From: Methanocorpusculaceae archaeon UBA425 | GTDB lineage: Archaea; Halobacteriota; Methanomicrobia; Methanomicrobiales; Methanocorpusculaceae | Assembly (NCBI GenBank): GCA_002506085.1 | Contig: DAWV01000005.1 | Location: 136,885-200,884 of the forward strand | DNA length: 64,000 bases | Reading direction: 5' to 3' | In this document: positions 52,086-61,151 of the stretch, one piece after another | Layout: the number at the start of each line of letters is the position of its first letter | Position numbering within the stretch: the stretch's first letter is position 1 | Made by a program: the position numbers and the translations under genes | The notes under the pieces: model-generated | What the model saw: the letters and a program-made list of their open reading frames with translations, nothing else | What the model was told of the DNA's origin: nothing | The model's database searches: none

Positions 52086-53081
52086 ATGTCTGCAGATACC
52101 TATACCCCCGAGTCCATTGCAGAAGCCGTCAGACAGTATGATGGTGTTAGACGCAAGAAGGCAATTGGAAACATTGTCAACGCACTCCATATCGATAACA
52201 TAGACGTTGTTGCATCATATGGTGAAGATGCAGCGGTAATTCAGAACGGTCATTCTGCCCTTCTTCTCGCTGCGGATGGGATCTGGAGTCAGCTCATGGA
52301 TGTTGACCCTTACTGGGCAGGTTACTGCTCAATACTTGTCAACATTCATGATATTGCTGCGATGGGCGGTCGTCCGCTTGCAATGGTCGATGTTCTCTCG
52401 GCAGAAGATGACGAACTCATGAACAAGGTTACGAAAGGGATGTGTGATGCCGCGAAAGCATTTGATGTTCCGGTTGTAGGAGGACATCTTCACCCGGATG
52501 CCCCCCATAATGTAATCGATGTTTCAATTCTCGGAATTGCCGAACTTGACAGCGTAATTTACAGCACCAAAGCAAAATCCGGCGACGCAATTATTGCCGC
52601 AATCGATTTAAACGGACGTATCCACCCAAGTGCCCGTCTGAACTGGGACTCGGTCACGATGAAAGACCCGATGCTGCTCCGTTCCCAGATTGCCATTATG
52701 AAGACACTCGGCGAACGTCATCTCCTGACTGCCGGAAAAGACATTTCAAATCCGGGACTTCTCGGGACGCTGGGCATGCTTCTGGAATCAAGTACTGTCG
52801 GCGGTGTGGTTGACCTCACCTCCATTCCATGTCCCGATCTGGATGCGCTCGGTATCGGGCTTGAGCAGTGGGTTAGGATGTATCCTGGCATGGGATTCAT
52901 CATGACGGCAGACCAGGAATCGGTTGACGAAGTCTGCAAACTCTTCCGGAGTGTGGGTATGGCTGCCAGAGTAATTGGAACCGTAACGGATAGCCGGAAA
53001 CTCGTTCTTCAGAAAGGAAATGAGGAAACAACTCTCTTCAACTTCTGCGTTGAAGGCATTACCAATATAACCATCACATGA
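52086..53081 (+). CDS. mmp2: Methanogenesis marker protein 2 (AIR synthase/ThiL-like)
   Basis: 331 residues from the Met at 52086 (MSADTYTPESIAEAVRQYD); 17 further upstream codons are open but unlike the family. It is a PurM/ThiL-type ATP-binding protein: 'YGEDAAVIQNGHSALLLAADG', 'VNIHDIAAMGGRPLAMVDVLS', 'VPVVGGHLHPD' and 'SNPGLLGTLGML' are the usual motifs. It is found in nearly all methanogens and not elsewhere. The function is unknown; it may activate a small molecule needed for methanogenesis. It overlaps mtxX by 4 bases. Confidence 0.88.
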   Translation: MSADTYTPESIAEAVRQYDGVRRKKAIGNIVNALHIDNIDVVASYGEDAAVIQNGHSALLLAADGIWSQLMDVDPYWAGYCSILVNIHDIAAMGGRPLAMVDVLSAEDDELMNKVTKGMCDAAKAFDVPVVGGHLHPDAPHNVIDVSILGIAELDSVIYSTKAKSGDAIIAAIDLNGRIHPSARLNWDSVTMKDPMLLRSQIAIMKTLGERHLLTAGKDISNPGLLGTLGMLLESSTVGGVVDLTSIPCPDLDALGIGLEQWVRMYPGMGFIMTADQESVDEVCKLFRSVGMAARVIGTVTDSRKLVLQKGNEETTLFNFCVEGITNITIT

Positions 53082-53830
53082 TTACGCTTGGAATCGGATG
53101 CGGGGCTGATTCAGACAAGGTCGTAGAAAGTGCGAATCAAGTCGCGTCCGCAGATATTCATATCCGCTGTTATTCAAAATGCCCACTGAAAGGGGGTTTG
53201 GCATTTGTTGAGATTGTTGTTTCTGACCATCCTGAAGTTGTACTCGTGGATGATCTGGTAGCCGGAAAAATAAACGGGGCAGTCCGGGGCACCCTGCCCG
53301 CAAACGAAACGCTCAGGTATCTGAAATCCGCATACGGGGTTTCCCATCTGGAACGCATAGCCCTTTTAGAAACTGCACATGGTGAACGGTTTTTCCTTGC
53401 ACCGGTCGGTGTCGATGAAGGATGGACTGTTGAAGAGAAAGTGGCTCTCGTCAACCGGGCAAGAGACCTGGCAAAAAGGTTTGGTCTTTCTGAAAAGACG
53501 GTTATTCTCTCGGGCGGACGAATGGGAGATATCGGACGCCACCCAATTGTTGACAAATCCATCCTGGATGCAATTGAAGTCGCAGAGAGAACCGGGGCAG
53601 TACATGGTGAGATTCTTATAGAGGATGCGGTCAAAGATTGCGGGATTATTATAGCTCCGGACGGCATCTCAGGCAACCTTATTTTTCGCACTCTGACGTT
53701 CCTTGGGACCGGAATCGGACACGGTGCGCCCGTTGTGAATATTCCGGGCGTTTTTGTGGATAGTTCGCGCGCATCGGCAGGATATGCGGGAATACTGCGT
53801 CTGACTGCAGCAGTCGTACAAAAAAAATAA
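53078..53830 (+). CDS. mtxX: Methanogenesis marker protein 4 (MtxX), phosphotransacetylase-like
   Basis: 250 residues with a phosphate acetyl/butyryltransferase fold: 'VVLVDDLVAGKINGAVRGTLPA' early, 'ILSGGRMGDIGRHPIVDKS' in the middle, and 'GTGIGHGAPVVNIPGVFVD' at the end. It is one of the methanogen marker proteins (Mmp4), with no proven reaction. Tight coupling to mmp2 suggests that the two act in one pathway. Confidence 0.82.
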   Translation: MITLGIGCGADSDKVVESANQVASADIHIRCYSKCPLKGGLAFVEIVVSDHPEVVLVDDLVAGKINGAVRGTLPANETLRYLKSAYGVSHLERIALLETAHGERFFLAPVGVDEGWTVEEKVALVNRARDLAKRFGLSEKTVILSGGRMGDIGRHPIVDKSILDAIEVAERTGAVHGEILIEDAVKDCGIIIAPDGISGNLIFRTLTFLGTGIGHGAPVVNIPGVFVDSSRASAGYAGILRLTAAVVQKK

Positions 53831-53962
53831 TCGCGTAATTGCCTTTGTTTTACGATTCAATTCCAAATATTCTTTTAATTAGAAAACAAAGCCGAATACG
53901 TCAGTAAATTGGAAAATAAGCCATTAAATCATTTGTATTGTAAAAATCGCAATTTTTGGCAT

Positions 53963-53974
53963 AGTTTTAAATAT
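53963..53974 (+). promoter_or_regulatory. TATA region of the histone gene
   Basis: TTTTAAATATTA lies 30-41 bases before the histone ATG within a very AT-rich 173-base spacer. It is a good TATA match, giving a leader of about 5-15 bases. Confidence 0.55.
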
Positions 53975-54003
53975 TATTTTGAACAATTTTTGTTTGAAAT
54001 ATT

Positions 54004-54207
54004 ATGGCAGACTTAGCAAAAGCATCAGTTGTCAGACTTGCAAAGAAAGCAGGTGCTGTACGTGTAGGCGAAGATGCAGCAGATGCATTAGTAGCAAAAG
54101 CAGAAGCATACATTGAAGAAATTGCAAAGCAGGCATTTGATCTTGCCCAGCATGCAGGTCGCAAAACCATCAAGGCAGAGGATATTGAACTCGCCACAAA
54201 AGAATAA
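54004..54207 (+). CDS. Archaeal histone
   Basis: 67 residues, one histone fold with no tail. The sequence 'VVRLAKKAGAVRVGEDAADAL' forms helix 1 and loop 1, and the C-terminal 'AGRKTIKAEDIELATKE' is almost identical to HMf-type histones. It wraps DNA as dimers and larger stacks. The gene stands alone, with a clear promoter and a double-hairpin end. Confidence 0.96.
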   Translation: MADLAKASVVRLAKKAGAVRVGEDAADALVAKAEAYIEEIAKQAFDLAQHAGRKTIKAEDIELATKE

Positions 54208-54246
54208 ACACATTTTTTGTGATGGGAGAGACCCACAGAACTCATG

Positions 54247-54297
54247 CATAAATCAAACCCCTGATTTATGATTAAATCCGGAGGTTTCCAAACCTCC
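54247..54297. terminator. Two tandem hairpins between histone and hisB
   Basis: CATAAATCA (54247-54255) pairs perfectly with TGATTTATG (54262-54270). After 9 bases GGAGGTTT (54280-54287) pairs with AAACCTCC (54290-54297), followed by AATTCTTTTCT. The genes on both sides end here, so the hairpins could stop transcription from both directions. Confidence 0.6.
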
Positions 54298-54317
54298 AAT
54301 TCTTTTCTAAAAAAGTA

Positions 54318-54899
54318 TTATAGTGTTCCTTTTGTACTCGGAACATCAGTGTTGCCGGCACGAATTGCGAGAGCCCTGCCAAGAGCTATGCCAAACGCCT
54401 TGAAGACCGCCTCACTCTTGTGGTGATTGTTGATACCTGAGAAGAGTATGTGGGCAGTAATGCCTGCGTTGATACATAAACTGTAGAAGAAGTGCTCGAA
54501 GAGGTCATTCGGGATACCACCTGTGGAGATGCCGGTGAAGGCACCGTCCATCACGAGATACCCTCTTCCGGACACGTCAAGGGCCACAGTAGCTCTTGAT
54601 TCGTCCATCGGGATGATTACATCGGCAAACCGGGTGATGCCGCGTGCGTCCCCCACAGCTTCTTTAATGGCAGTTCCAAGAACGATACCGATATCCTCTA
54701 TCGTGTGATGGACATCGACTTCCAAATCCCCCTTTGCAGCAATGGTGAGGGAGAATCCCCCATGCCGGGCAAAGGCAGTGAGCATGTGGTCCATAAACGG
54801 AACGCCGGTGTTGATTTCAACGATGCCGGGAACATCAGGATTGAAGACAATCCGGATGTTTGTTTCTTTAGTCTCTCTTGATTTCTCAACTAATCTCAT
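54318..54899 (-). CDS. hisB: Imidazoleglycerol-phosphate dehydratase
   Basis: Histidine synthesis step that dehydrates IGP to imidazole acetol phosphate, manganese dependent. Two inverted His-rich repeats carry the metal ligands: 'MDHMLTAFARHG' with DVHHTIEDIG, and 'LFEHFFYSL' with INNHHKSEAVFKA. At 193 residues it is the monofunctional form, without a phosphatase domain. It overlaps hisA by 4 bases. Confidence 0.95.
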   Translation of the reverse strand: MRLVEKSRETKETNIRIVFNPDVPGIVEINTGVPFMDHMLTAFARHGGFSLTIAAKGDLEVDVHHTIEDIGIVLGTAIKEAVGDARGITRFADVIIPMDESRATVALDVSGRGYLVMDGAFTGISTGGIPNDLFEHFFYSLCINAGITAHILFSGINNHHKSEAVFKAFGIALGRALAIRAGNTDVPSTKGTL

Positions 54900-55606
54900 A
54901 CTGCAGCCTCCAGAGCTTCTTTCAGCGAAATCTTCCCGCTATACAGTGCGGAACCAAGAACACAACCATTTGCACCAAGCTGTTTCAGAAGTGAAATGTC
55001 AGAGGGGGTTGTTACTCCACCGGCAACTATGACAGGAATGCTGACTGCGTCAATAAGTTTTTGAACGGGCGCCCCGTCAATACCGGCTTCTTTTCCCTCG
55101 ACGTCAACATTAGTATAGAGAAGAGACCCGGCACCAAGCTCCTCGAATTTTTCAGCCCAACCAATGTAGTCCCCAGCAAGTTCCTGCCATCCGGAGATTG
55201 CAAGTTCTCCTTTGCGGGCATCAACACCTGCCATGATTCGTTCACTGCCAAACTCATTTGAGAGTTGACGAATCACCGCGGGCTCGCGTGTTGCAAATGT
55301 GCTCAGGATAATTCGTGAAACCCCGCAGTTCAGCCACCCGCGTGCATCCTCCAGGCTTCGGATACCTCCGCCAACCTGAACGAAAACATCCATAGTTTCA
55401 ATCAGTTCACGAATCTGATCCACATTTTTATGGCTTGCGGCAAAGGCTCCATCCAGATTTACAATATGGAGATTGGATGCCCCATCCTGAATCCAGCGCC
55501 GGGCATTGGCCATTGGTGATCCGTAAACCGTTGCAGTCATGCGGTCTCCGCCAACAAGCTGCACACAGTTTCCTGAAAGTATGTCCACAGCCGGAAAGAT
55601 CTCCAT
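54896..55606 (-). CDS. hisA: ProFAR isomerase
   Basis: TIM-barrel isomerase of histidine synthesis. The catalytic Asp is in 'FPAVDILSGNCVQLVGG', the phosphate sites are VQVGGGIRS and 'VIVAGGVTTPSD', and the second acid lies in 'LYTNVDVEGKEAG'. 236 residues. The start directly abuts the hisG stop. HisF, its close relative, would lack the VDI opening. Confidence 0.93.
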   Translation of the reverse strand: MEIFPAVDILSGNCVQLVGGDRMTATVYGSPMANARRWIQDGASNLHIVNLDGAFAASHKNVDQIRELIETMDVFVQVGGGIRSLEDARGWLNCGVSRIILSTFATREPAVIRQLSNEFGSERIMAGVDARKGELAISGWQELAGDYIGWAEKFEELGAGSLLYTNVDVEGKEAGIDGAPVQKLIDAVSIPVIVAGGVTTPSDISLLKQLGANGCVLGSALYSGKISLKEALEAAV

Positions 55607-56467
55607 TTAACGTACCATCCGGGTAATGTCCAGAACAAGAATATCTTTTGCTCCGTTGCGTTTCAGGAGATTGATCAGCCGATATACTTTGTCGGTGGAG
55701 ACGACTGCGTGAAGAGCCACTGATTGGGAACCGGCAATCTCCATTATTGTGGGCCCGCCCAGTCCGGGAATCAGTGCTTTTATGTCTTCAAGCTTGCTCC
55801 GGTCAACATTCAGCATCAGGTAACACTGACCTTTTGCAGCAATGACACTCTCGAATGCAAGAAGAATTTCTTCAATCTTCTCATGTTTGAGAGACAGGGA
55901 GGTTTTGTTCGCAATGACGTTCGTCGTACTAGATAGAATCTCGTCAACGATTCTGAGCTTGTTGATTTCAAGCGTCGTCCCGGATGAGGTCAGATCGACA
56001 ATTGCATCGGAAACGCCAAGCTGGGGAGCTGCCTCGCAGGCACCGGAGACTTCGATGATGGTTACATCGGCGGCTTTCTTTGCAAAGTAATCGGCGCAGA
56101 TGTTGGGAAACTCGGTGGCAACCCGCATGCCGTGCATATCCTCTGCCGAGGTTATCGGAGATTTATCGGGCACTGCCAGTACAAGCCGCGCCGAGCCGAA
56201 CTGAAGATCCAGGAGACGTTCAACATCAGCCCTGCGTTCTGCGACCATGTCAAGACCGGTGATACCGATATCGGCAACGCCTTTTGCCACGTATTCCGGG
56301 ATGTCAATAGGTCTGACGAATAATACCTCGATTTCCGGGTCTATGGTCTTTGCAATGAGCTGACGGGCCCCTGCCATCTGTACATGGATGCCGGCCTTGT
56401 TCATCAAATCATTAATTGGTTCTGCAATGCGCCCCTTGTTTGGAATCGCCAGACGTATTTTTGCCAT
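55607..56467 (-). CDS. hisG: ATP phosphoribosyltransferase, long form
   Basis: First and regulated step of histidine synthesis. 286 residues: two lobes of a periplasmic-binding-like fold with 'RLAIPNKGRI' at the start, DIGITGLDM, and the PRPP loop region 'VDLTSSGTTLEIN'. The C-terminal 75 residues are the ACT-like allosteric domain of long HisG, so no HisZ is needed. The gene lies 2 bases after metK. Confidence 0.94.
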   Translation of the reverse strand: MAKIRLAIPNKGRIAEPINDLMNKAGIHVQMAGARQLIAKTIDPEIEVLFVRPIDIPEYVAKGVADIGITGLDMVAERRADVERLLDLQFGSARLVLAVPDKSPITSAEDMHGMRVATEFPNICADYFAKKAADVTIIEVSGACEAAPQLGVSDAIVDLTSSGTTLEINKLRIVDEILSSTTNVIANKTSLSLKHEKIEEILLAFESVIAAKGQCYLMLNVDRSKLEDIKALIPGLGGPTIMEIAGSQSVALHAVVSTDKVYRLINLLKRNGAKDILVLDITRMVR

Positions 56468-56469
56468 AC

Positions 56470-57687
56470 TCAGAAGGTCTTTAATTTACCGTCAATGACA
56501 AGTCTGGTTATATCGGAGATGTTTTCCAGACGTTTGTTGACAATTTCATCCACTTCTGGTGCAAAGTCCTTAAAGTTGTATCCGCGTTTAGTTATGCACT
56601 GAACACTTGCGATGAGCGGGTAGTCGATTGGATGGCCTATCTGGGAGAGGAGTTTAACGTACATTTCTTCGACACCATCGACTTTCTGGCATGCTTCCTT
56701 TGCAATCTCGGTGGAGAGAAGGTTATAGATTTTACCGATGTGGTTAATCGGGTTTTTACCGGAAGTTGCTTCCATGGACATAGGTCTGTTCGGAGTGATA
56801 AGACCATTGCAGCGGTTTCCACGTCCGACAGAACCATCGTCTCCCATTTCTGCGGAAGTGCCGTTCACAGTGAGGAAGACCGATGTTGCCTTCTTACGGA
56901 TAATATCTGCGGTGTTAACTTCAACCCGGACCTTTCTGTCGGTGTATCTCTTTGCAACCTGGGTAAAGGACTCTGCCATTTTATCCTTCATTTCCACATA
57001 GTCGTCGATTCCGGAGCAGTAACGATCAACCATTGCTGACGCAACGGTGAGGGTAATTGTGTTGATATCACGGAGACCCATGAGTTTGAGGTCATAACCG
57101 ACCATCGGGTTCTTTGGACGGAACTCTTTGGCTATATATTCATCAATACCGAGGATAATCTGCTCAACCTCGGAGAAAGGTGCATGACCTACACCGAAAG
57201 ATGTATCGTTTGCACGCGGGACGGTGGTGTGTCCTTTTTTGGTTTGGAAAACATCACGAAGATCAGTGGATCCAATTCCCATACGACAGTCAACGATAAT
57301 ATCGCGGTCCATATTGAAAGTAGGTATTGTTTCGCGGAGGTAGTCACGGGCTGCATTTACCGCAATCGAATCGGTGGCGAAGGTCTTGTCACCAAACTGG
57401 CGGGTTGCTCTTCCGGTTAAGAGGAAGTAAATCGGTTTGATAATTTTACCGCCGCCAAATTCCGGACGGGATTCGCCTGCAACAACTTCACCCTGATCGG
57501 TATTATGGTGGAGAACTGCGCCGTCACACTCTGCCATGTATTCTTTACATAGTGCCTGGGAAATTGCTTCAGCAACACCATCAGCAAGGCTGTCCGGGTG
57601 CCCGATACACTTACGTTCCACAAGTTCGACTTTCTGTTTTTCAATCGGAGTCTGTGAAAGATGAGTGATGCTAATATTTCTCTTCAT
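56470..57687 (-). CDS. metK: S-adenosylmethionine synthetase, archaeal type
   Basis: Makes SAM from methionine and ATP. 405 residues of the archaeal MAT family, which differs strongly from bacterial MetK. 'ERKCIGHPDSLADGVAEAIS' near the start and 'DCRMGIGSTDLRD' are typical. It heads a compact set with hisG, hisA and hisB. A TTTTATACTT element about 30-40 bases upstream is a TATA candidate. Confidence 0.95.
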   Translation of the reverse strand: MKRNISITHLSQTPIEKQKVELVERKCIGHPDSLADGVAEAISQALCKEYMAECDGAVLHHNTDQGEVVAGESRPEFGGGKIIKPIYFLLTGRATRQFGDKTFATDSIAVNAARDYLRETIPTFNMDRDIIVDCRMGIGSTDLRDVFQTKKGHTTVPRANDTSFGVGHAPFSEVEQIILGIDEYIAKEFRPKNPMVGYDLKLMGLRDINTITLTVASAMVDRYCSGIDDYVEMKDKMAESFTQVAKRYTDRKVRVEVNTADIIRKKATSVFLTVNGTSAEMGDDGSVGRGNRCNGLITPNRPMSMEATSGKNPINHIGKIYNLLSTEIAKEACQKVDGVEEMYVKLLSQIGHPIDYPLIASVQCITKRGYNFKDFAPEVDEIVNKRLENISDITRLVIDGKLKTF

Positions 57688-57860
57688 TTTTCAATCACTT
57701 TAGAATAATTTGATGTTTAAGTATAAAATCACTTGGTTTCAATTTATTAGAAAATTACACAATTGCAGTTTTTACATAAAAAAAGGACAGGATGAATTCA
57801 TTTTTGAATTTAATGGTCAGATATAGAGGGGAAGTACACGAATTCATCGCGCAGAACTTT

Positions 57861-58667
57861 TCAGAGCACTAACCGGATGTCCGTCCGAATCTGTGCAATT
57901 GACTTCCCGCCAATAAAGACGCGGATAACTCCGCCTGACTCGGAAACAACGATTCCGATAGCAGGAGCAACTTTCGTGATTGCCGCAGTTGCAAGATGCC
58001 TGCCGCCAAGACCGCTCTGAAGATTTGCGTCACGACCATCTGCATCGAGATATCTGCCCGATGCTTCAATGATTCCATTCTTATCTATAATAAACACGCC
58101 ATCAAGCTGGGCAAATTCCTTCACGCTTTCCCAGTTTTCCCGGATTTTTACATCACGGACCTCTGCCGGGTGACCCTCATACGGATTAAGGACACCCTGA
58201 TGAGACCAGCGTTTCAGTTCTTTGATATCGCCGACAATAAATGCAGTGCCGACAGGTCTCCCCTCACGCCCCTCGTGGGCAAGTTCGAGCGCGAGCATCA
58301 TCACTGAATGCAGTGCCTCAGGATTCGCAATTTCTGCATAATCCCCTACCGAGAAGTTGTTGTCCTGGCTTTCCACATCATAAATGAGGATTGCATAAGG
58401 GAACGCGGCAACCACGGTTCCACTGTCCACCTTGGTCAGGATTTTGTACTGCAAAACGGCATCGACAATCTGGTTTGAGCAGTAATCCACCAGTGAGAGC
58501 ATGCTGTGATCACGCAGAATTTCCGGCTGGATATCAACCACATGCACTATTGGCGTTTCTATGATAATATCAGACTCTTTTGGCAGGAATGAAATGATTG
58601 CAAGGGCATTCACTGTTTTGGCAAGCTGATCGGATGCAAGCAGGAGAGTTCGGTTTTTATCGTTCAT
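57861..58667 (-). CDS. dacZ: Diadenylate cyclase (DacZ-like, DisA_N domain)
   Basis: Makes c-di-AMP from two ATP. 268 residues: an N-terminal beta/alpha part (about 1-125) that may be regulatory, then the DAC domain with the DGA-type site DGV at 189-191 and GGRHLATAAIT at 221-231 in place of the canonical RHR. These variants match archaeal DacZ as I recall it. It is the last gene of a seven-gene run, overlapping sucD by 4 bases, so its translation is tied to the kor-suc genes. Confidence 0.85.
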   Translation of the reverse strand: MNDKNRTLLLASDQLAKTVNALAIISFLPKESDIIIETPIVHVVDIQPEILRDHSMLSLVDYCSNQIVDAVLQYKILTKVDSGTVVAAFPYAILIYDVESQDNNFSVGDYAEIANPEALHSVMMLALELAHEGREGRPVGTAFIVGDIKELKRWSHQGVLNPYEGHPAEVRDVKIRENWESVKEFAQLDGVFIIDKNGIIEASGRYLDADGRDANLQSGLGGRHLATAAITKVAPAIGIVVSESGGVIRVFIGGKSIAQIRTDIRLVL

Positions 58668-59539
58668 CGGACCTCGTGAATAAGTTCGGGAATTTGCGAG
58701 GGCCTGGTTGCAACAGGGATGCCGAGAGCCCGAAGACGTTCAATCTTGGAGGAGGCATCACCTTCGCCGCCTTCAACAATTGCACCGGCATGTCCCATGC
58801 GTTTCTCTTTCGGGGCGGATACTCCGGCGATGTAGGAAATGACCGGCATCCCGAGATCTATTGCACGGCGTGCCCCCTCGATTTCCAGATTACCGCCGAC
58901 TTCACCAATCAAAACAACGGTCTTTGTCCTTCCGTCGGCATGGAACTCGTCGATTACTTCTGAGAAAGTCTGACCGATAACGGCATCTCCGCCGATACCG
59001 ACAATACCGGACTGACCAAATCCGGCAGAAGTCAGCTCGGAAATTACCTGATAGGTGAGAGTCCCGCTCCGGGAAACAACCCCGACGTCCCCTTTCATGC
59101 AGAGGTTTGCCGGAATGATGCCGAGTTTACACTCACCCGGAACCAGCATACCAGGACAGTTCGGACCGATAACCCGCGTACCGCATGATCTGGCATATGT
59201 GATTGCCCGCATGATGTCATGGACCGGCGTATGCTCGGTTATCGTAATGACGGCTGGAATCCGGGCATCTGCTGCTTCCATAATTGCGTCCCCGCACCCC
59301 CCGGCCGGAACGAAAATCACCGAGGCACCGATGTCGTGTTCCTCGGTCGCTTCAATGACCGAATTGAAGACCGGCACGCCAAAGACTTCCTGACCGCCTT
59401 TTCCGGGAGTTGTTCCGGCAACGACACCGGCACTGCCGATTTCTTTTGCGTATTCATTCATCAGGTTGATATGGAATTTTCCCTGAGAACCGGTAGCACC
59501 CTGCACAAGGATGCCTGTGTTCTTTCCTGCGTAAATCAT
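58664..59539 (-). CDS. sucD: Succinyl-CoA synthetase alpha subunit
   Basis: ADP/GDP-forming; the phosphohistidine is H250 in RMGHAGAIVEGG. The CoA-binding Rossmann part has GATGSQGKFH near the start, and 'PNCPGMLVPGECK' is a second family mark. 291 residues. In this organism it most likely works in the biosynthetic or 2-oxoglutarate-linked branch. Overlaps sucC and dacZ by 4 bases each. Confidence 0.95.
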   Translation of the reverse strand: MIYAGKNTGILVQGATGSQGKFHINLMNEYAKEIGSAGVVAGTTPGKGGQEVFGVPVFNSVIEATEEHDIGASVIFVPAGGCGDAIMEAADARIPAVITITEHTPVHDIMRAITYARSCGTRVIGPNCPGMLVPGECKLGIIPANLCMKGDVGVVSRSGTLTYQVISELTSAGFGQSGIVGIGGDAVIGQTFSEVIDEFHADGRTKTVVLIGEVGGNLEIEGARRAIDLGMPVISYIAGVSAPKEKRMGHAGAIVEGGEGDASSKIERLRALGIPVATRPSQIPELIHEVR

Positions 59540-60621
59540 TGTGCTACCTCCACAGCTGCACGAATTGCCAGATCCATCGTGTCAAGCATCCTATACCCGT
59601 GTTCTTCAAGAAGCCGGCGACCCTCCGCTTCGTTCGTTCCGGCAAGCCGGACAATTACCGGCTGGGAGATGCCTGCCGCGATAATTCCTTTGGCAACCTC
59701 ATCACAGCGGGTAATACCGCCCAGGAGATTTACCACGATCACTTTAACGCCCGGCATGGATGCAACAAGCCGGACAGCGTACATGACCCTGTCCGAGTTA
59801 GCTCCTCCGCCGACATCAAGGAAGTTGGCGGCTTTTCCTTTGTAATGAGCGATGATATCCAAAGTTGACATCGTAAGACCCGCACCGTTTCCGATTACGC
59901 CGATGCTTCCGTCCAGTTCAACATAGGAAAATCCATGTTTCTCTGCTTCCGCCTCACGCGGCGCCAGGTCGCGATTCTCGGAAATACCCTGTCGGGCAAG
60001 AGAATTGTCATCCAGAATGATTTTTCCATCCGCAGCAAGAACGCCCTGCGGAGTCATCACAAGGGGGTTGATTTCCGCAAGAACGGCATCCTTCGCTATG
60101 AATACAGTATAAAGATTCCGAATGATTTTCCCGATTTCTTTCGGGGCATCACCTATGGCATTTCTGACAATGAAATCAGGCAGGGTAACAAATGAGGGAT
60201 CCACGTATATGCGGCGGAGTGCCTCGGGGCGCTCCTTTGCAAGAGTTTCTATTTCCACCCCCCCCTCTTTTGAAAAGAGGATGACCGGCATTTTTTTCGA
60301 GCGGTCTATTGTGATGCTCAGGTAATATTCATGCGAGATTTCGAGAGCTTCTTCAACCAGAACTTTCTCGACTTTCAATCCCTTGATGGTCTTTCCAAAC
60401 AGTTCTGCTGCAACGGCGTTGATATTATCCGCATTTGCCGGCAGAATGCCGCCGGCTTTCCCTCTGCCGCCGACATCGACCTGGGCTTTGAGGACGACAT
60501 TATCTGCAACTATCGAAAGAGCAGGAGCTGCCTCATTTGGGGACGTAATCAGAACACTGTTCGGAACCGGAATTCCTGCATCCCGGAAGATTTGTTTTGC
60601 TTCGTATTCGCGGAATTTCAT
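59536..60621 (-). CDS. sucC: Succinyl-CoA synthetase beta subunit
   Basis: 361 residues. An ATP-grasp domain forms the first two thirds ('KFREYEAKQIFRDAGIPVP', 'VDVGGRGKAGGI'); the C-terminal part is the CoA-ligase fold with 'NGAGLTMSTLDIIAHYKGKAANFLDVGG'. It pairs with sucD. Its start overlaps the korC stop by 4 bases, joining the oxidoreductase to the ligase. Confidence 0.95.
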   Translation of the reverse strand: MKFREYEAKQIFRDAGIPVPNSVLITSPNEAAPALSIVADNVVLKAQVDVGGRGKAGGILPANADNINAVAAELFGKTIKGLKVEKVLVEEALEISHEYYLSITIDRSKKMPVILFSKEGGVEIETLAKERPEALRRIYVDPSFVTLPDFIVRNAIGDAPKEIGKIIRNLYTVFIAKDAVLAEINPLVMTPQGVLAADGKIILDDNSLARQGISENRDLAPREAEAEKHGFSYVELDGSIGVIGNGAGLTMSTLDIIAHYKGKAANFLDVGGGANSDRVMYAVRLVASMPGVKVIVVNLLGGITRCDEVAKGIIAAGISQPVIVRLAGTNEAEGRRLLEEHGYRMLDTMDLAIRAAVEVAQ

Positions 60622-61151
60622 AGCTGACTCCTGACGAGTTCCTGTCCTATTGCGAGAGCCCGTTTATTATTTGTTTCTGTACCTTTCGGGACGCTGTCCA
60701 GAACTGCGTGTTCTAGCGCATCGTAGGTTACAATGCCGGTAGCTTCAAGGAGAGCCCCGAGCATGATGACGTTGGCGAAAACCGTTTTTCCCAGTTGGGA
60801 TTTTGCCTCAGAAGTCGCCGGGACCTCGAAACATCTGCACACCGGGCGGCTGGTGACAAAACCCGGATCGAGCAGCATGAGAGCATCTTCCGGAGCATTA
60901 TTCCCATATTTATTATAGGCTTCCTGAGACATGATGACGTACACACTTGGATTCGTCACATTAGGATAATATACAGGATCATCCGAGATGATGACGGCAG
61001 ATGCCGATGCTCCGCCGCGTGCCTCAGGCCCATAACTCTGGGTCTGCACGACATGTTTCTTCGAATAAAGAGCCGCCGCTCTTCCGAGAATTACAGCGGC
61101 TGTGATGATACCCTGACCACCAAGACCGGAGAACCTGATTTCGGTTTTCAT
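60618..61151 (-). CDS. korC: 2-oxoglutarate:ferredoxin oxidoreductase gamma subunit
   Basis: 177 residues with 'RFSGLGGQGIITAAVILGRAA' and 'QSYGPEARGGASASAVI', the marks of the gamma subunit of 2-oxoacid:ferredoxin oxidoreductases. It works with korA, korB and korD to make succinyl-CoA from 2-oxoglutarate or the reverse. Overlaps both neighbours by 4 bases. Confidence 0.94.
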   Translation of the reverse strand: MKTEIRFSGLGGQGIITAAVILGRAAALYSKKHVVQTQSYGPEARGGASASAVIISDDPVYYPNVTNPSVYVIMSQEAYNKYGNNAPEDALMLLDPGFVTSRPVCRCFEVPATSEAKSQLGKTVFANVIMLGALLEATGIVTYDALEHAVLDSVPKGTETNNKRALAIGQELVRSQL

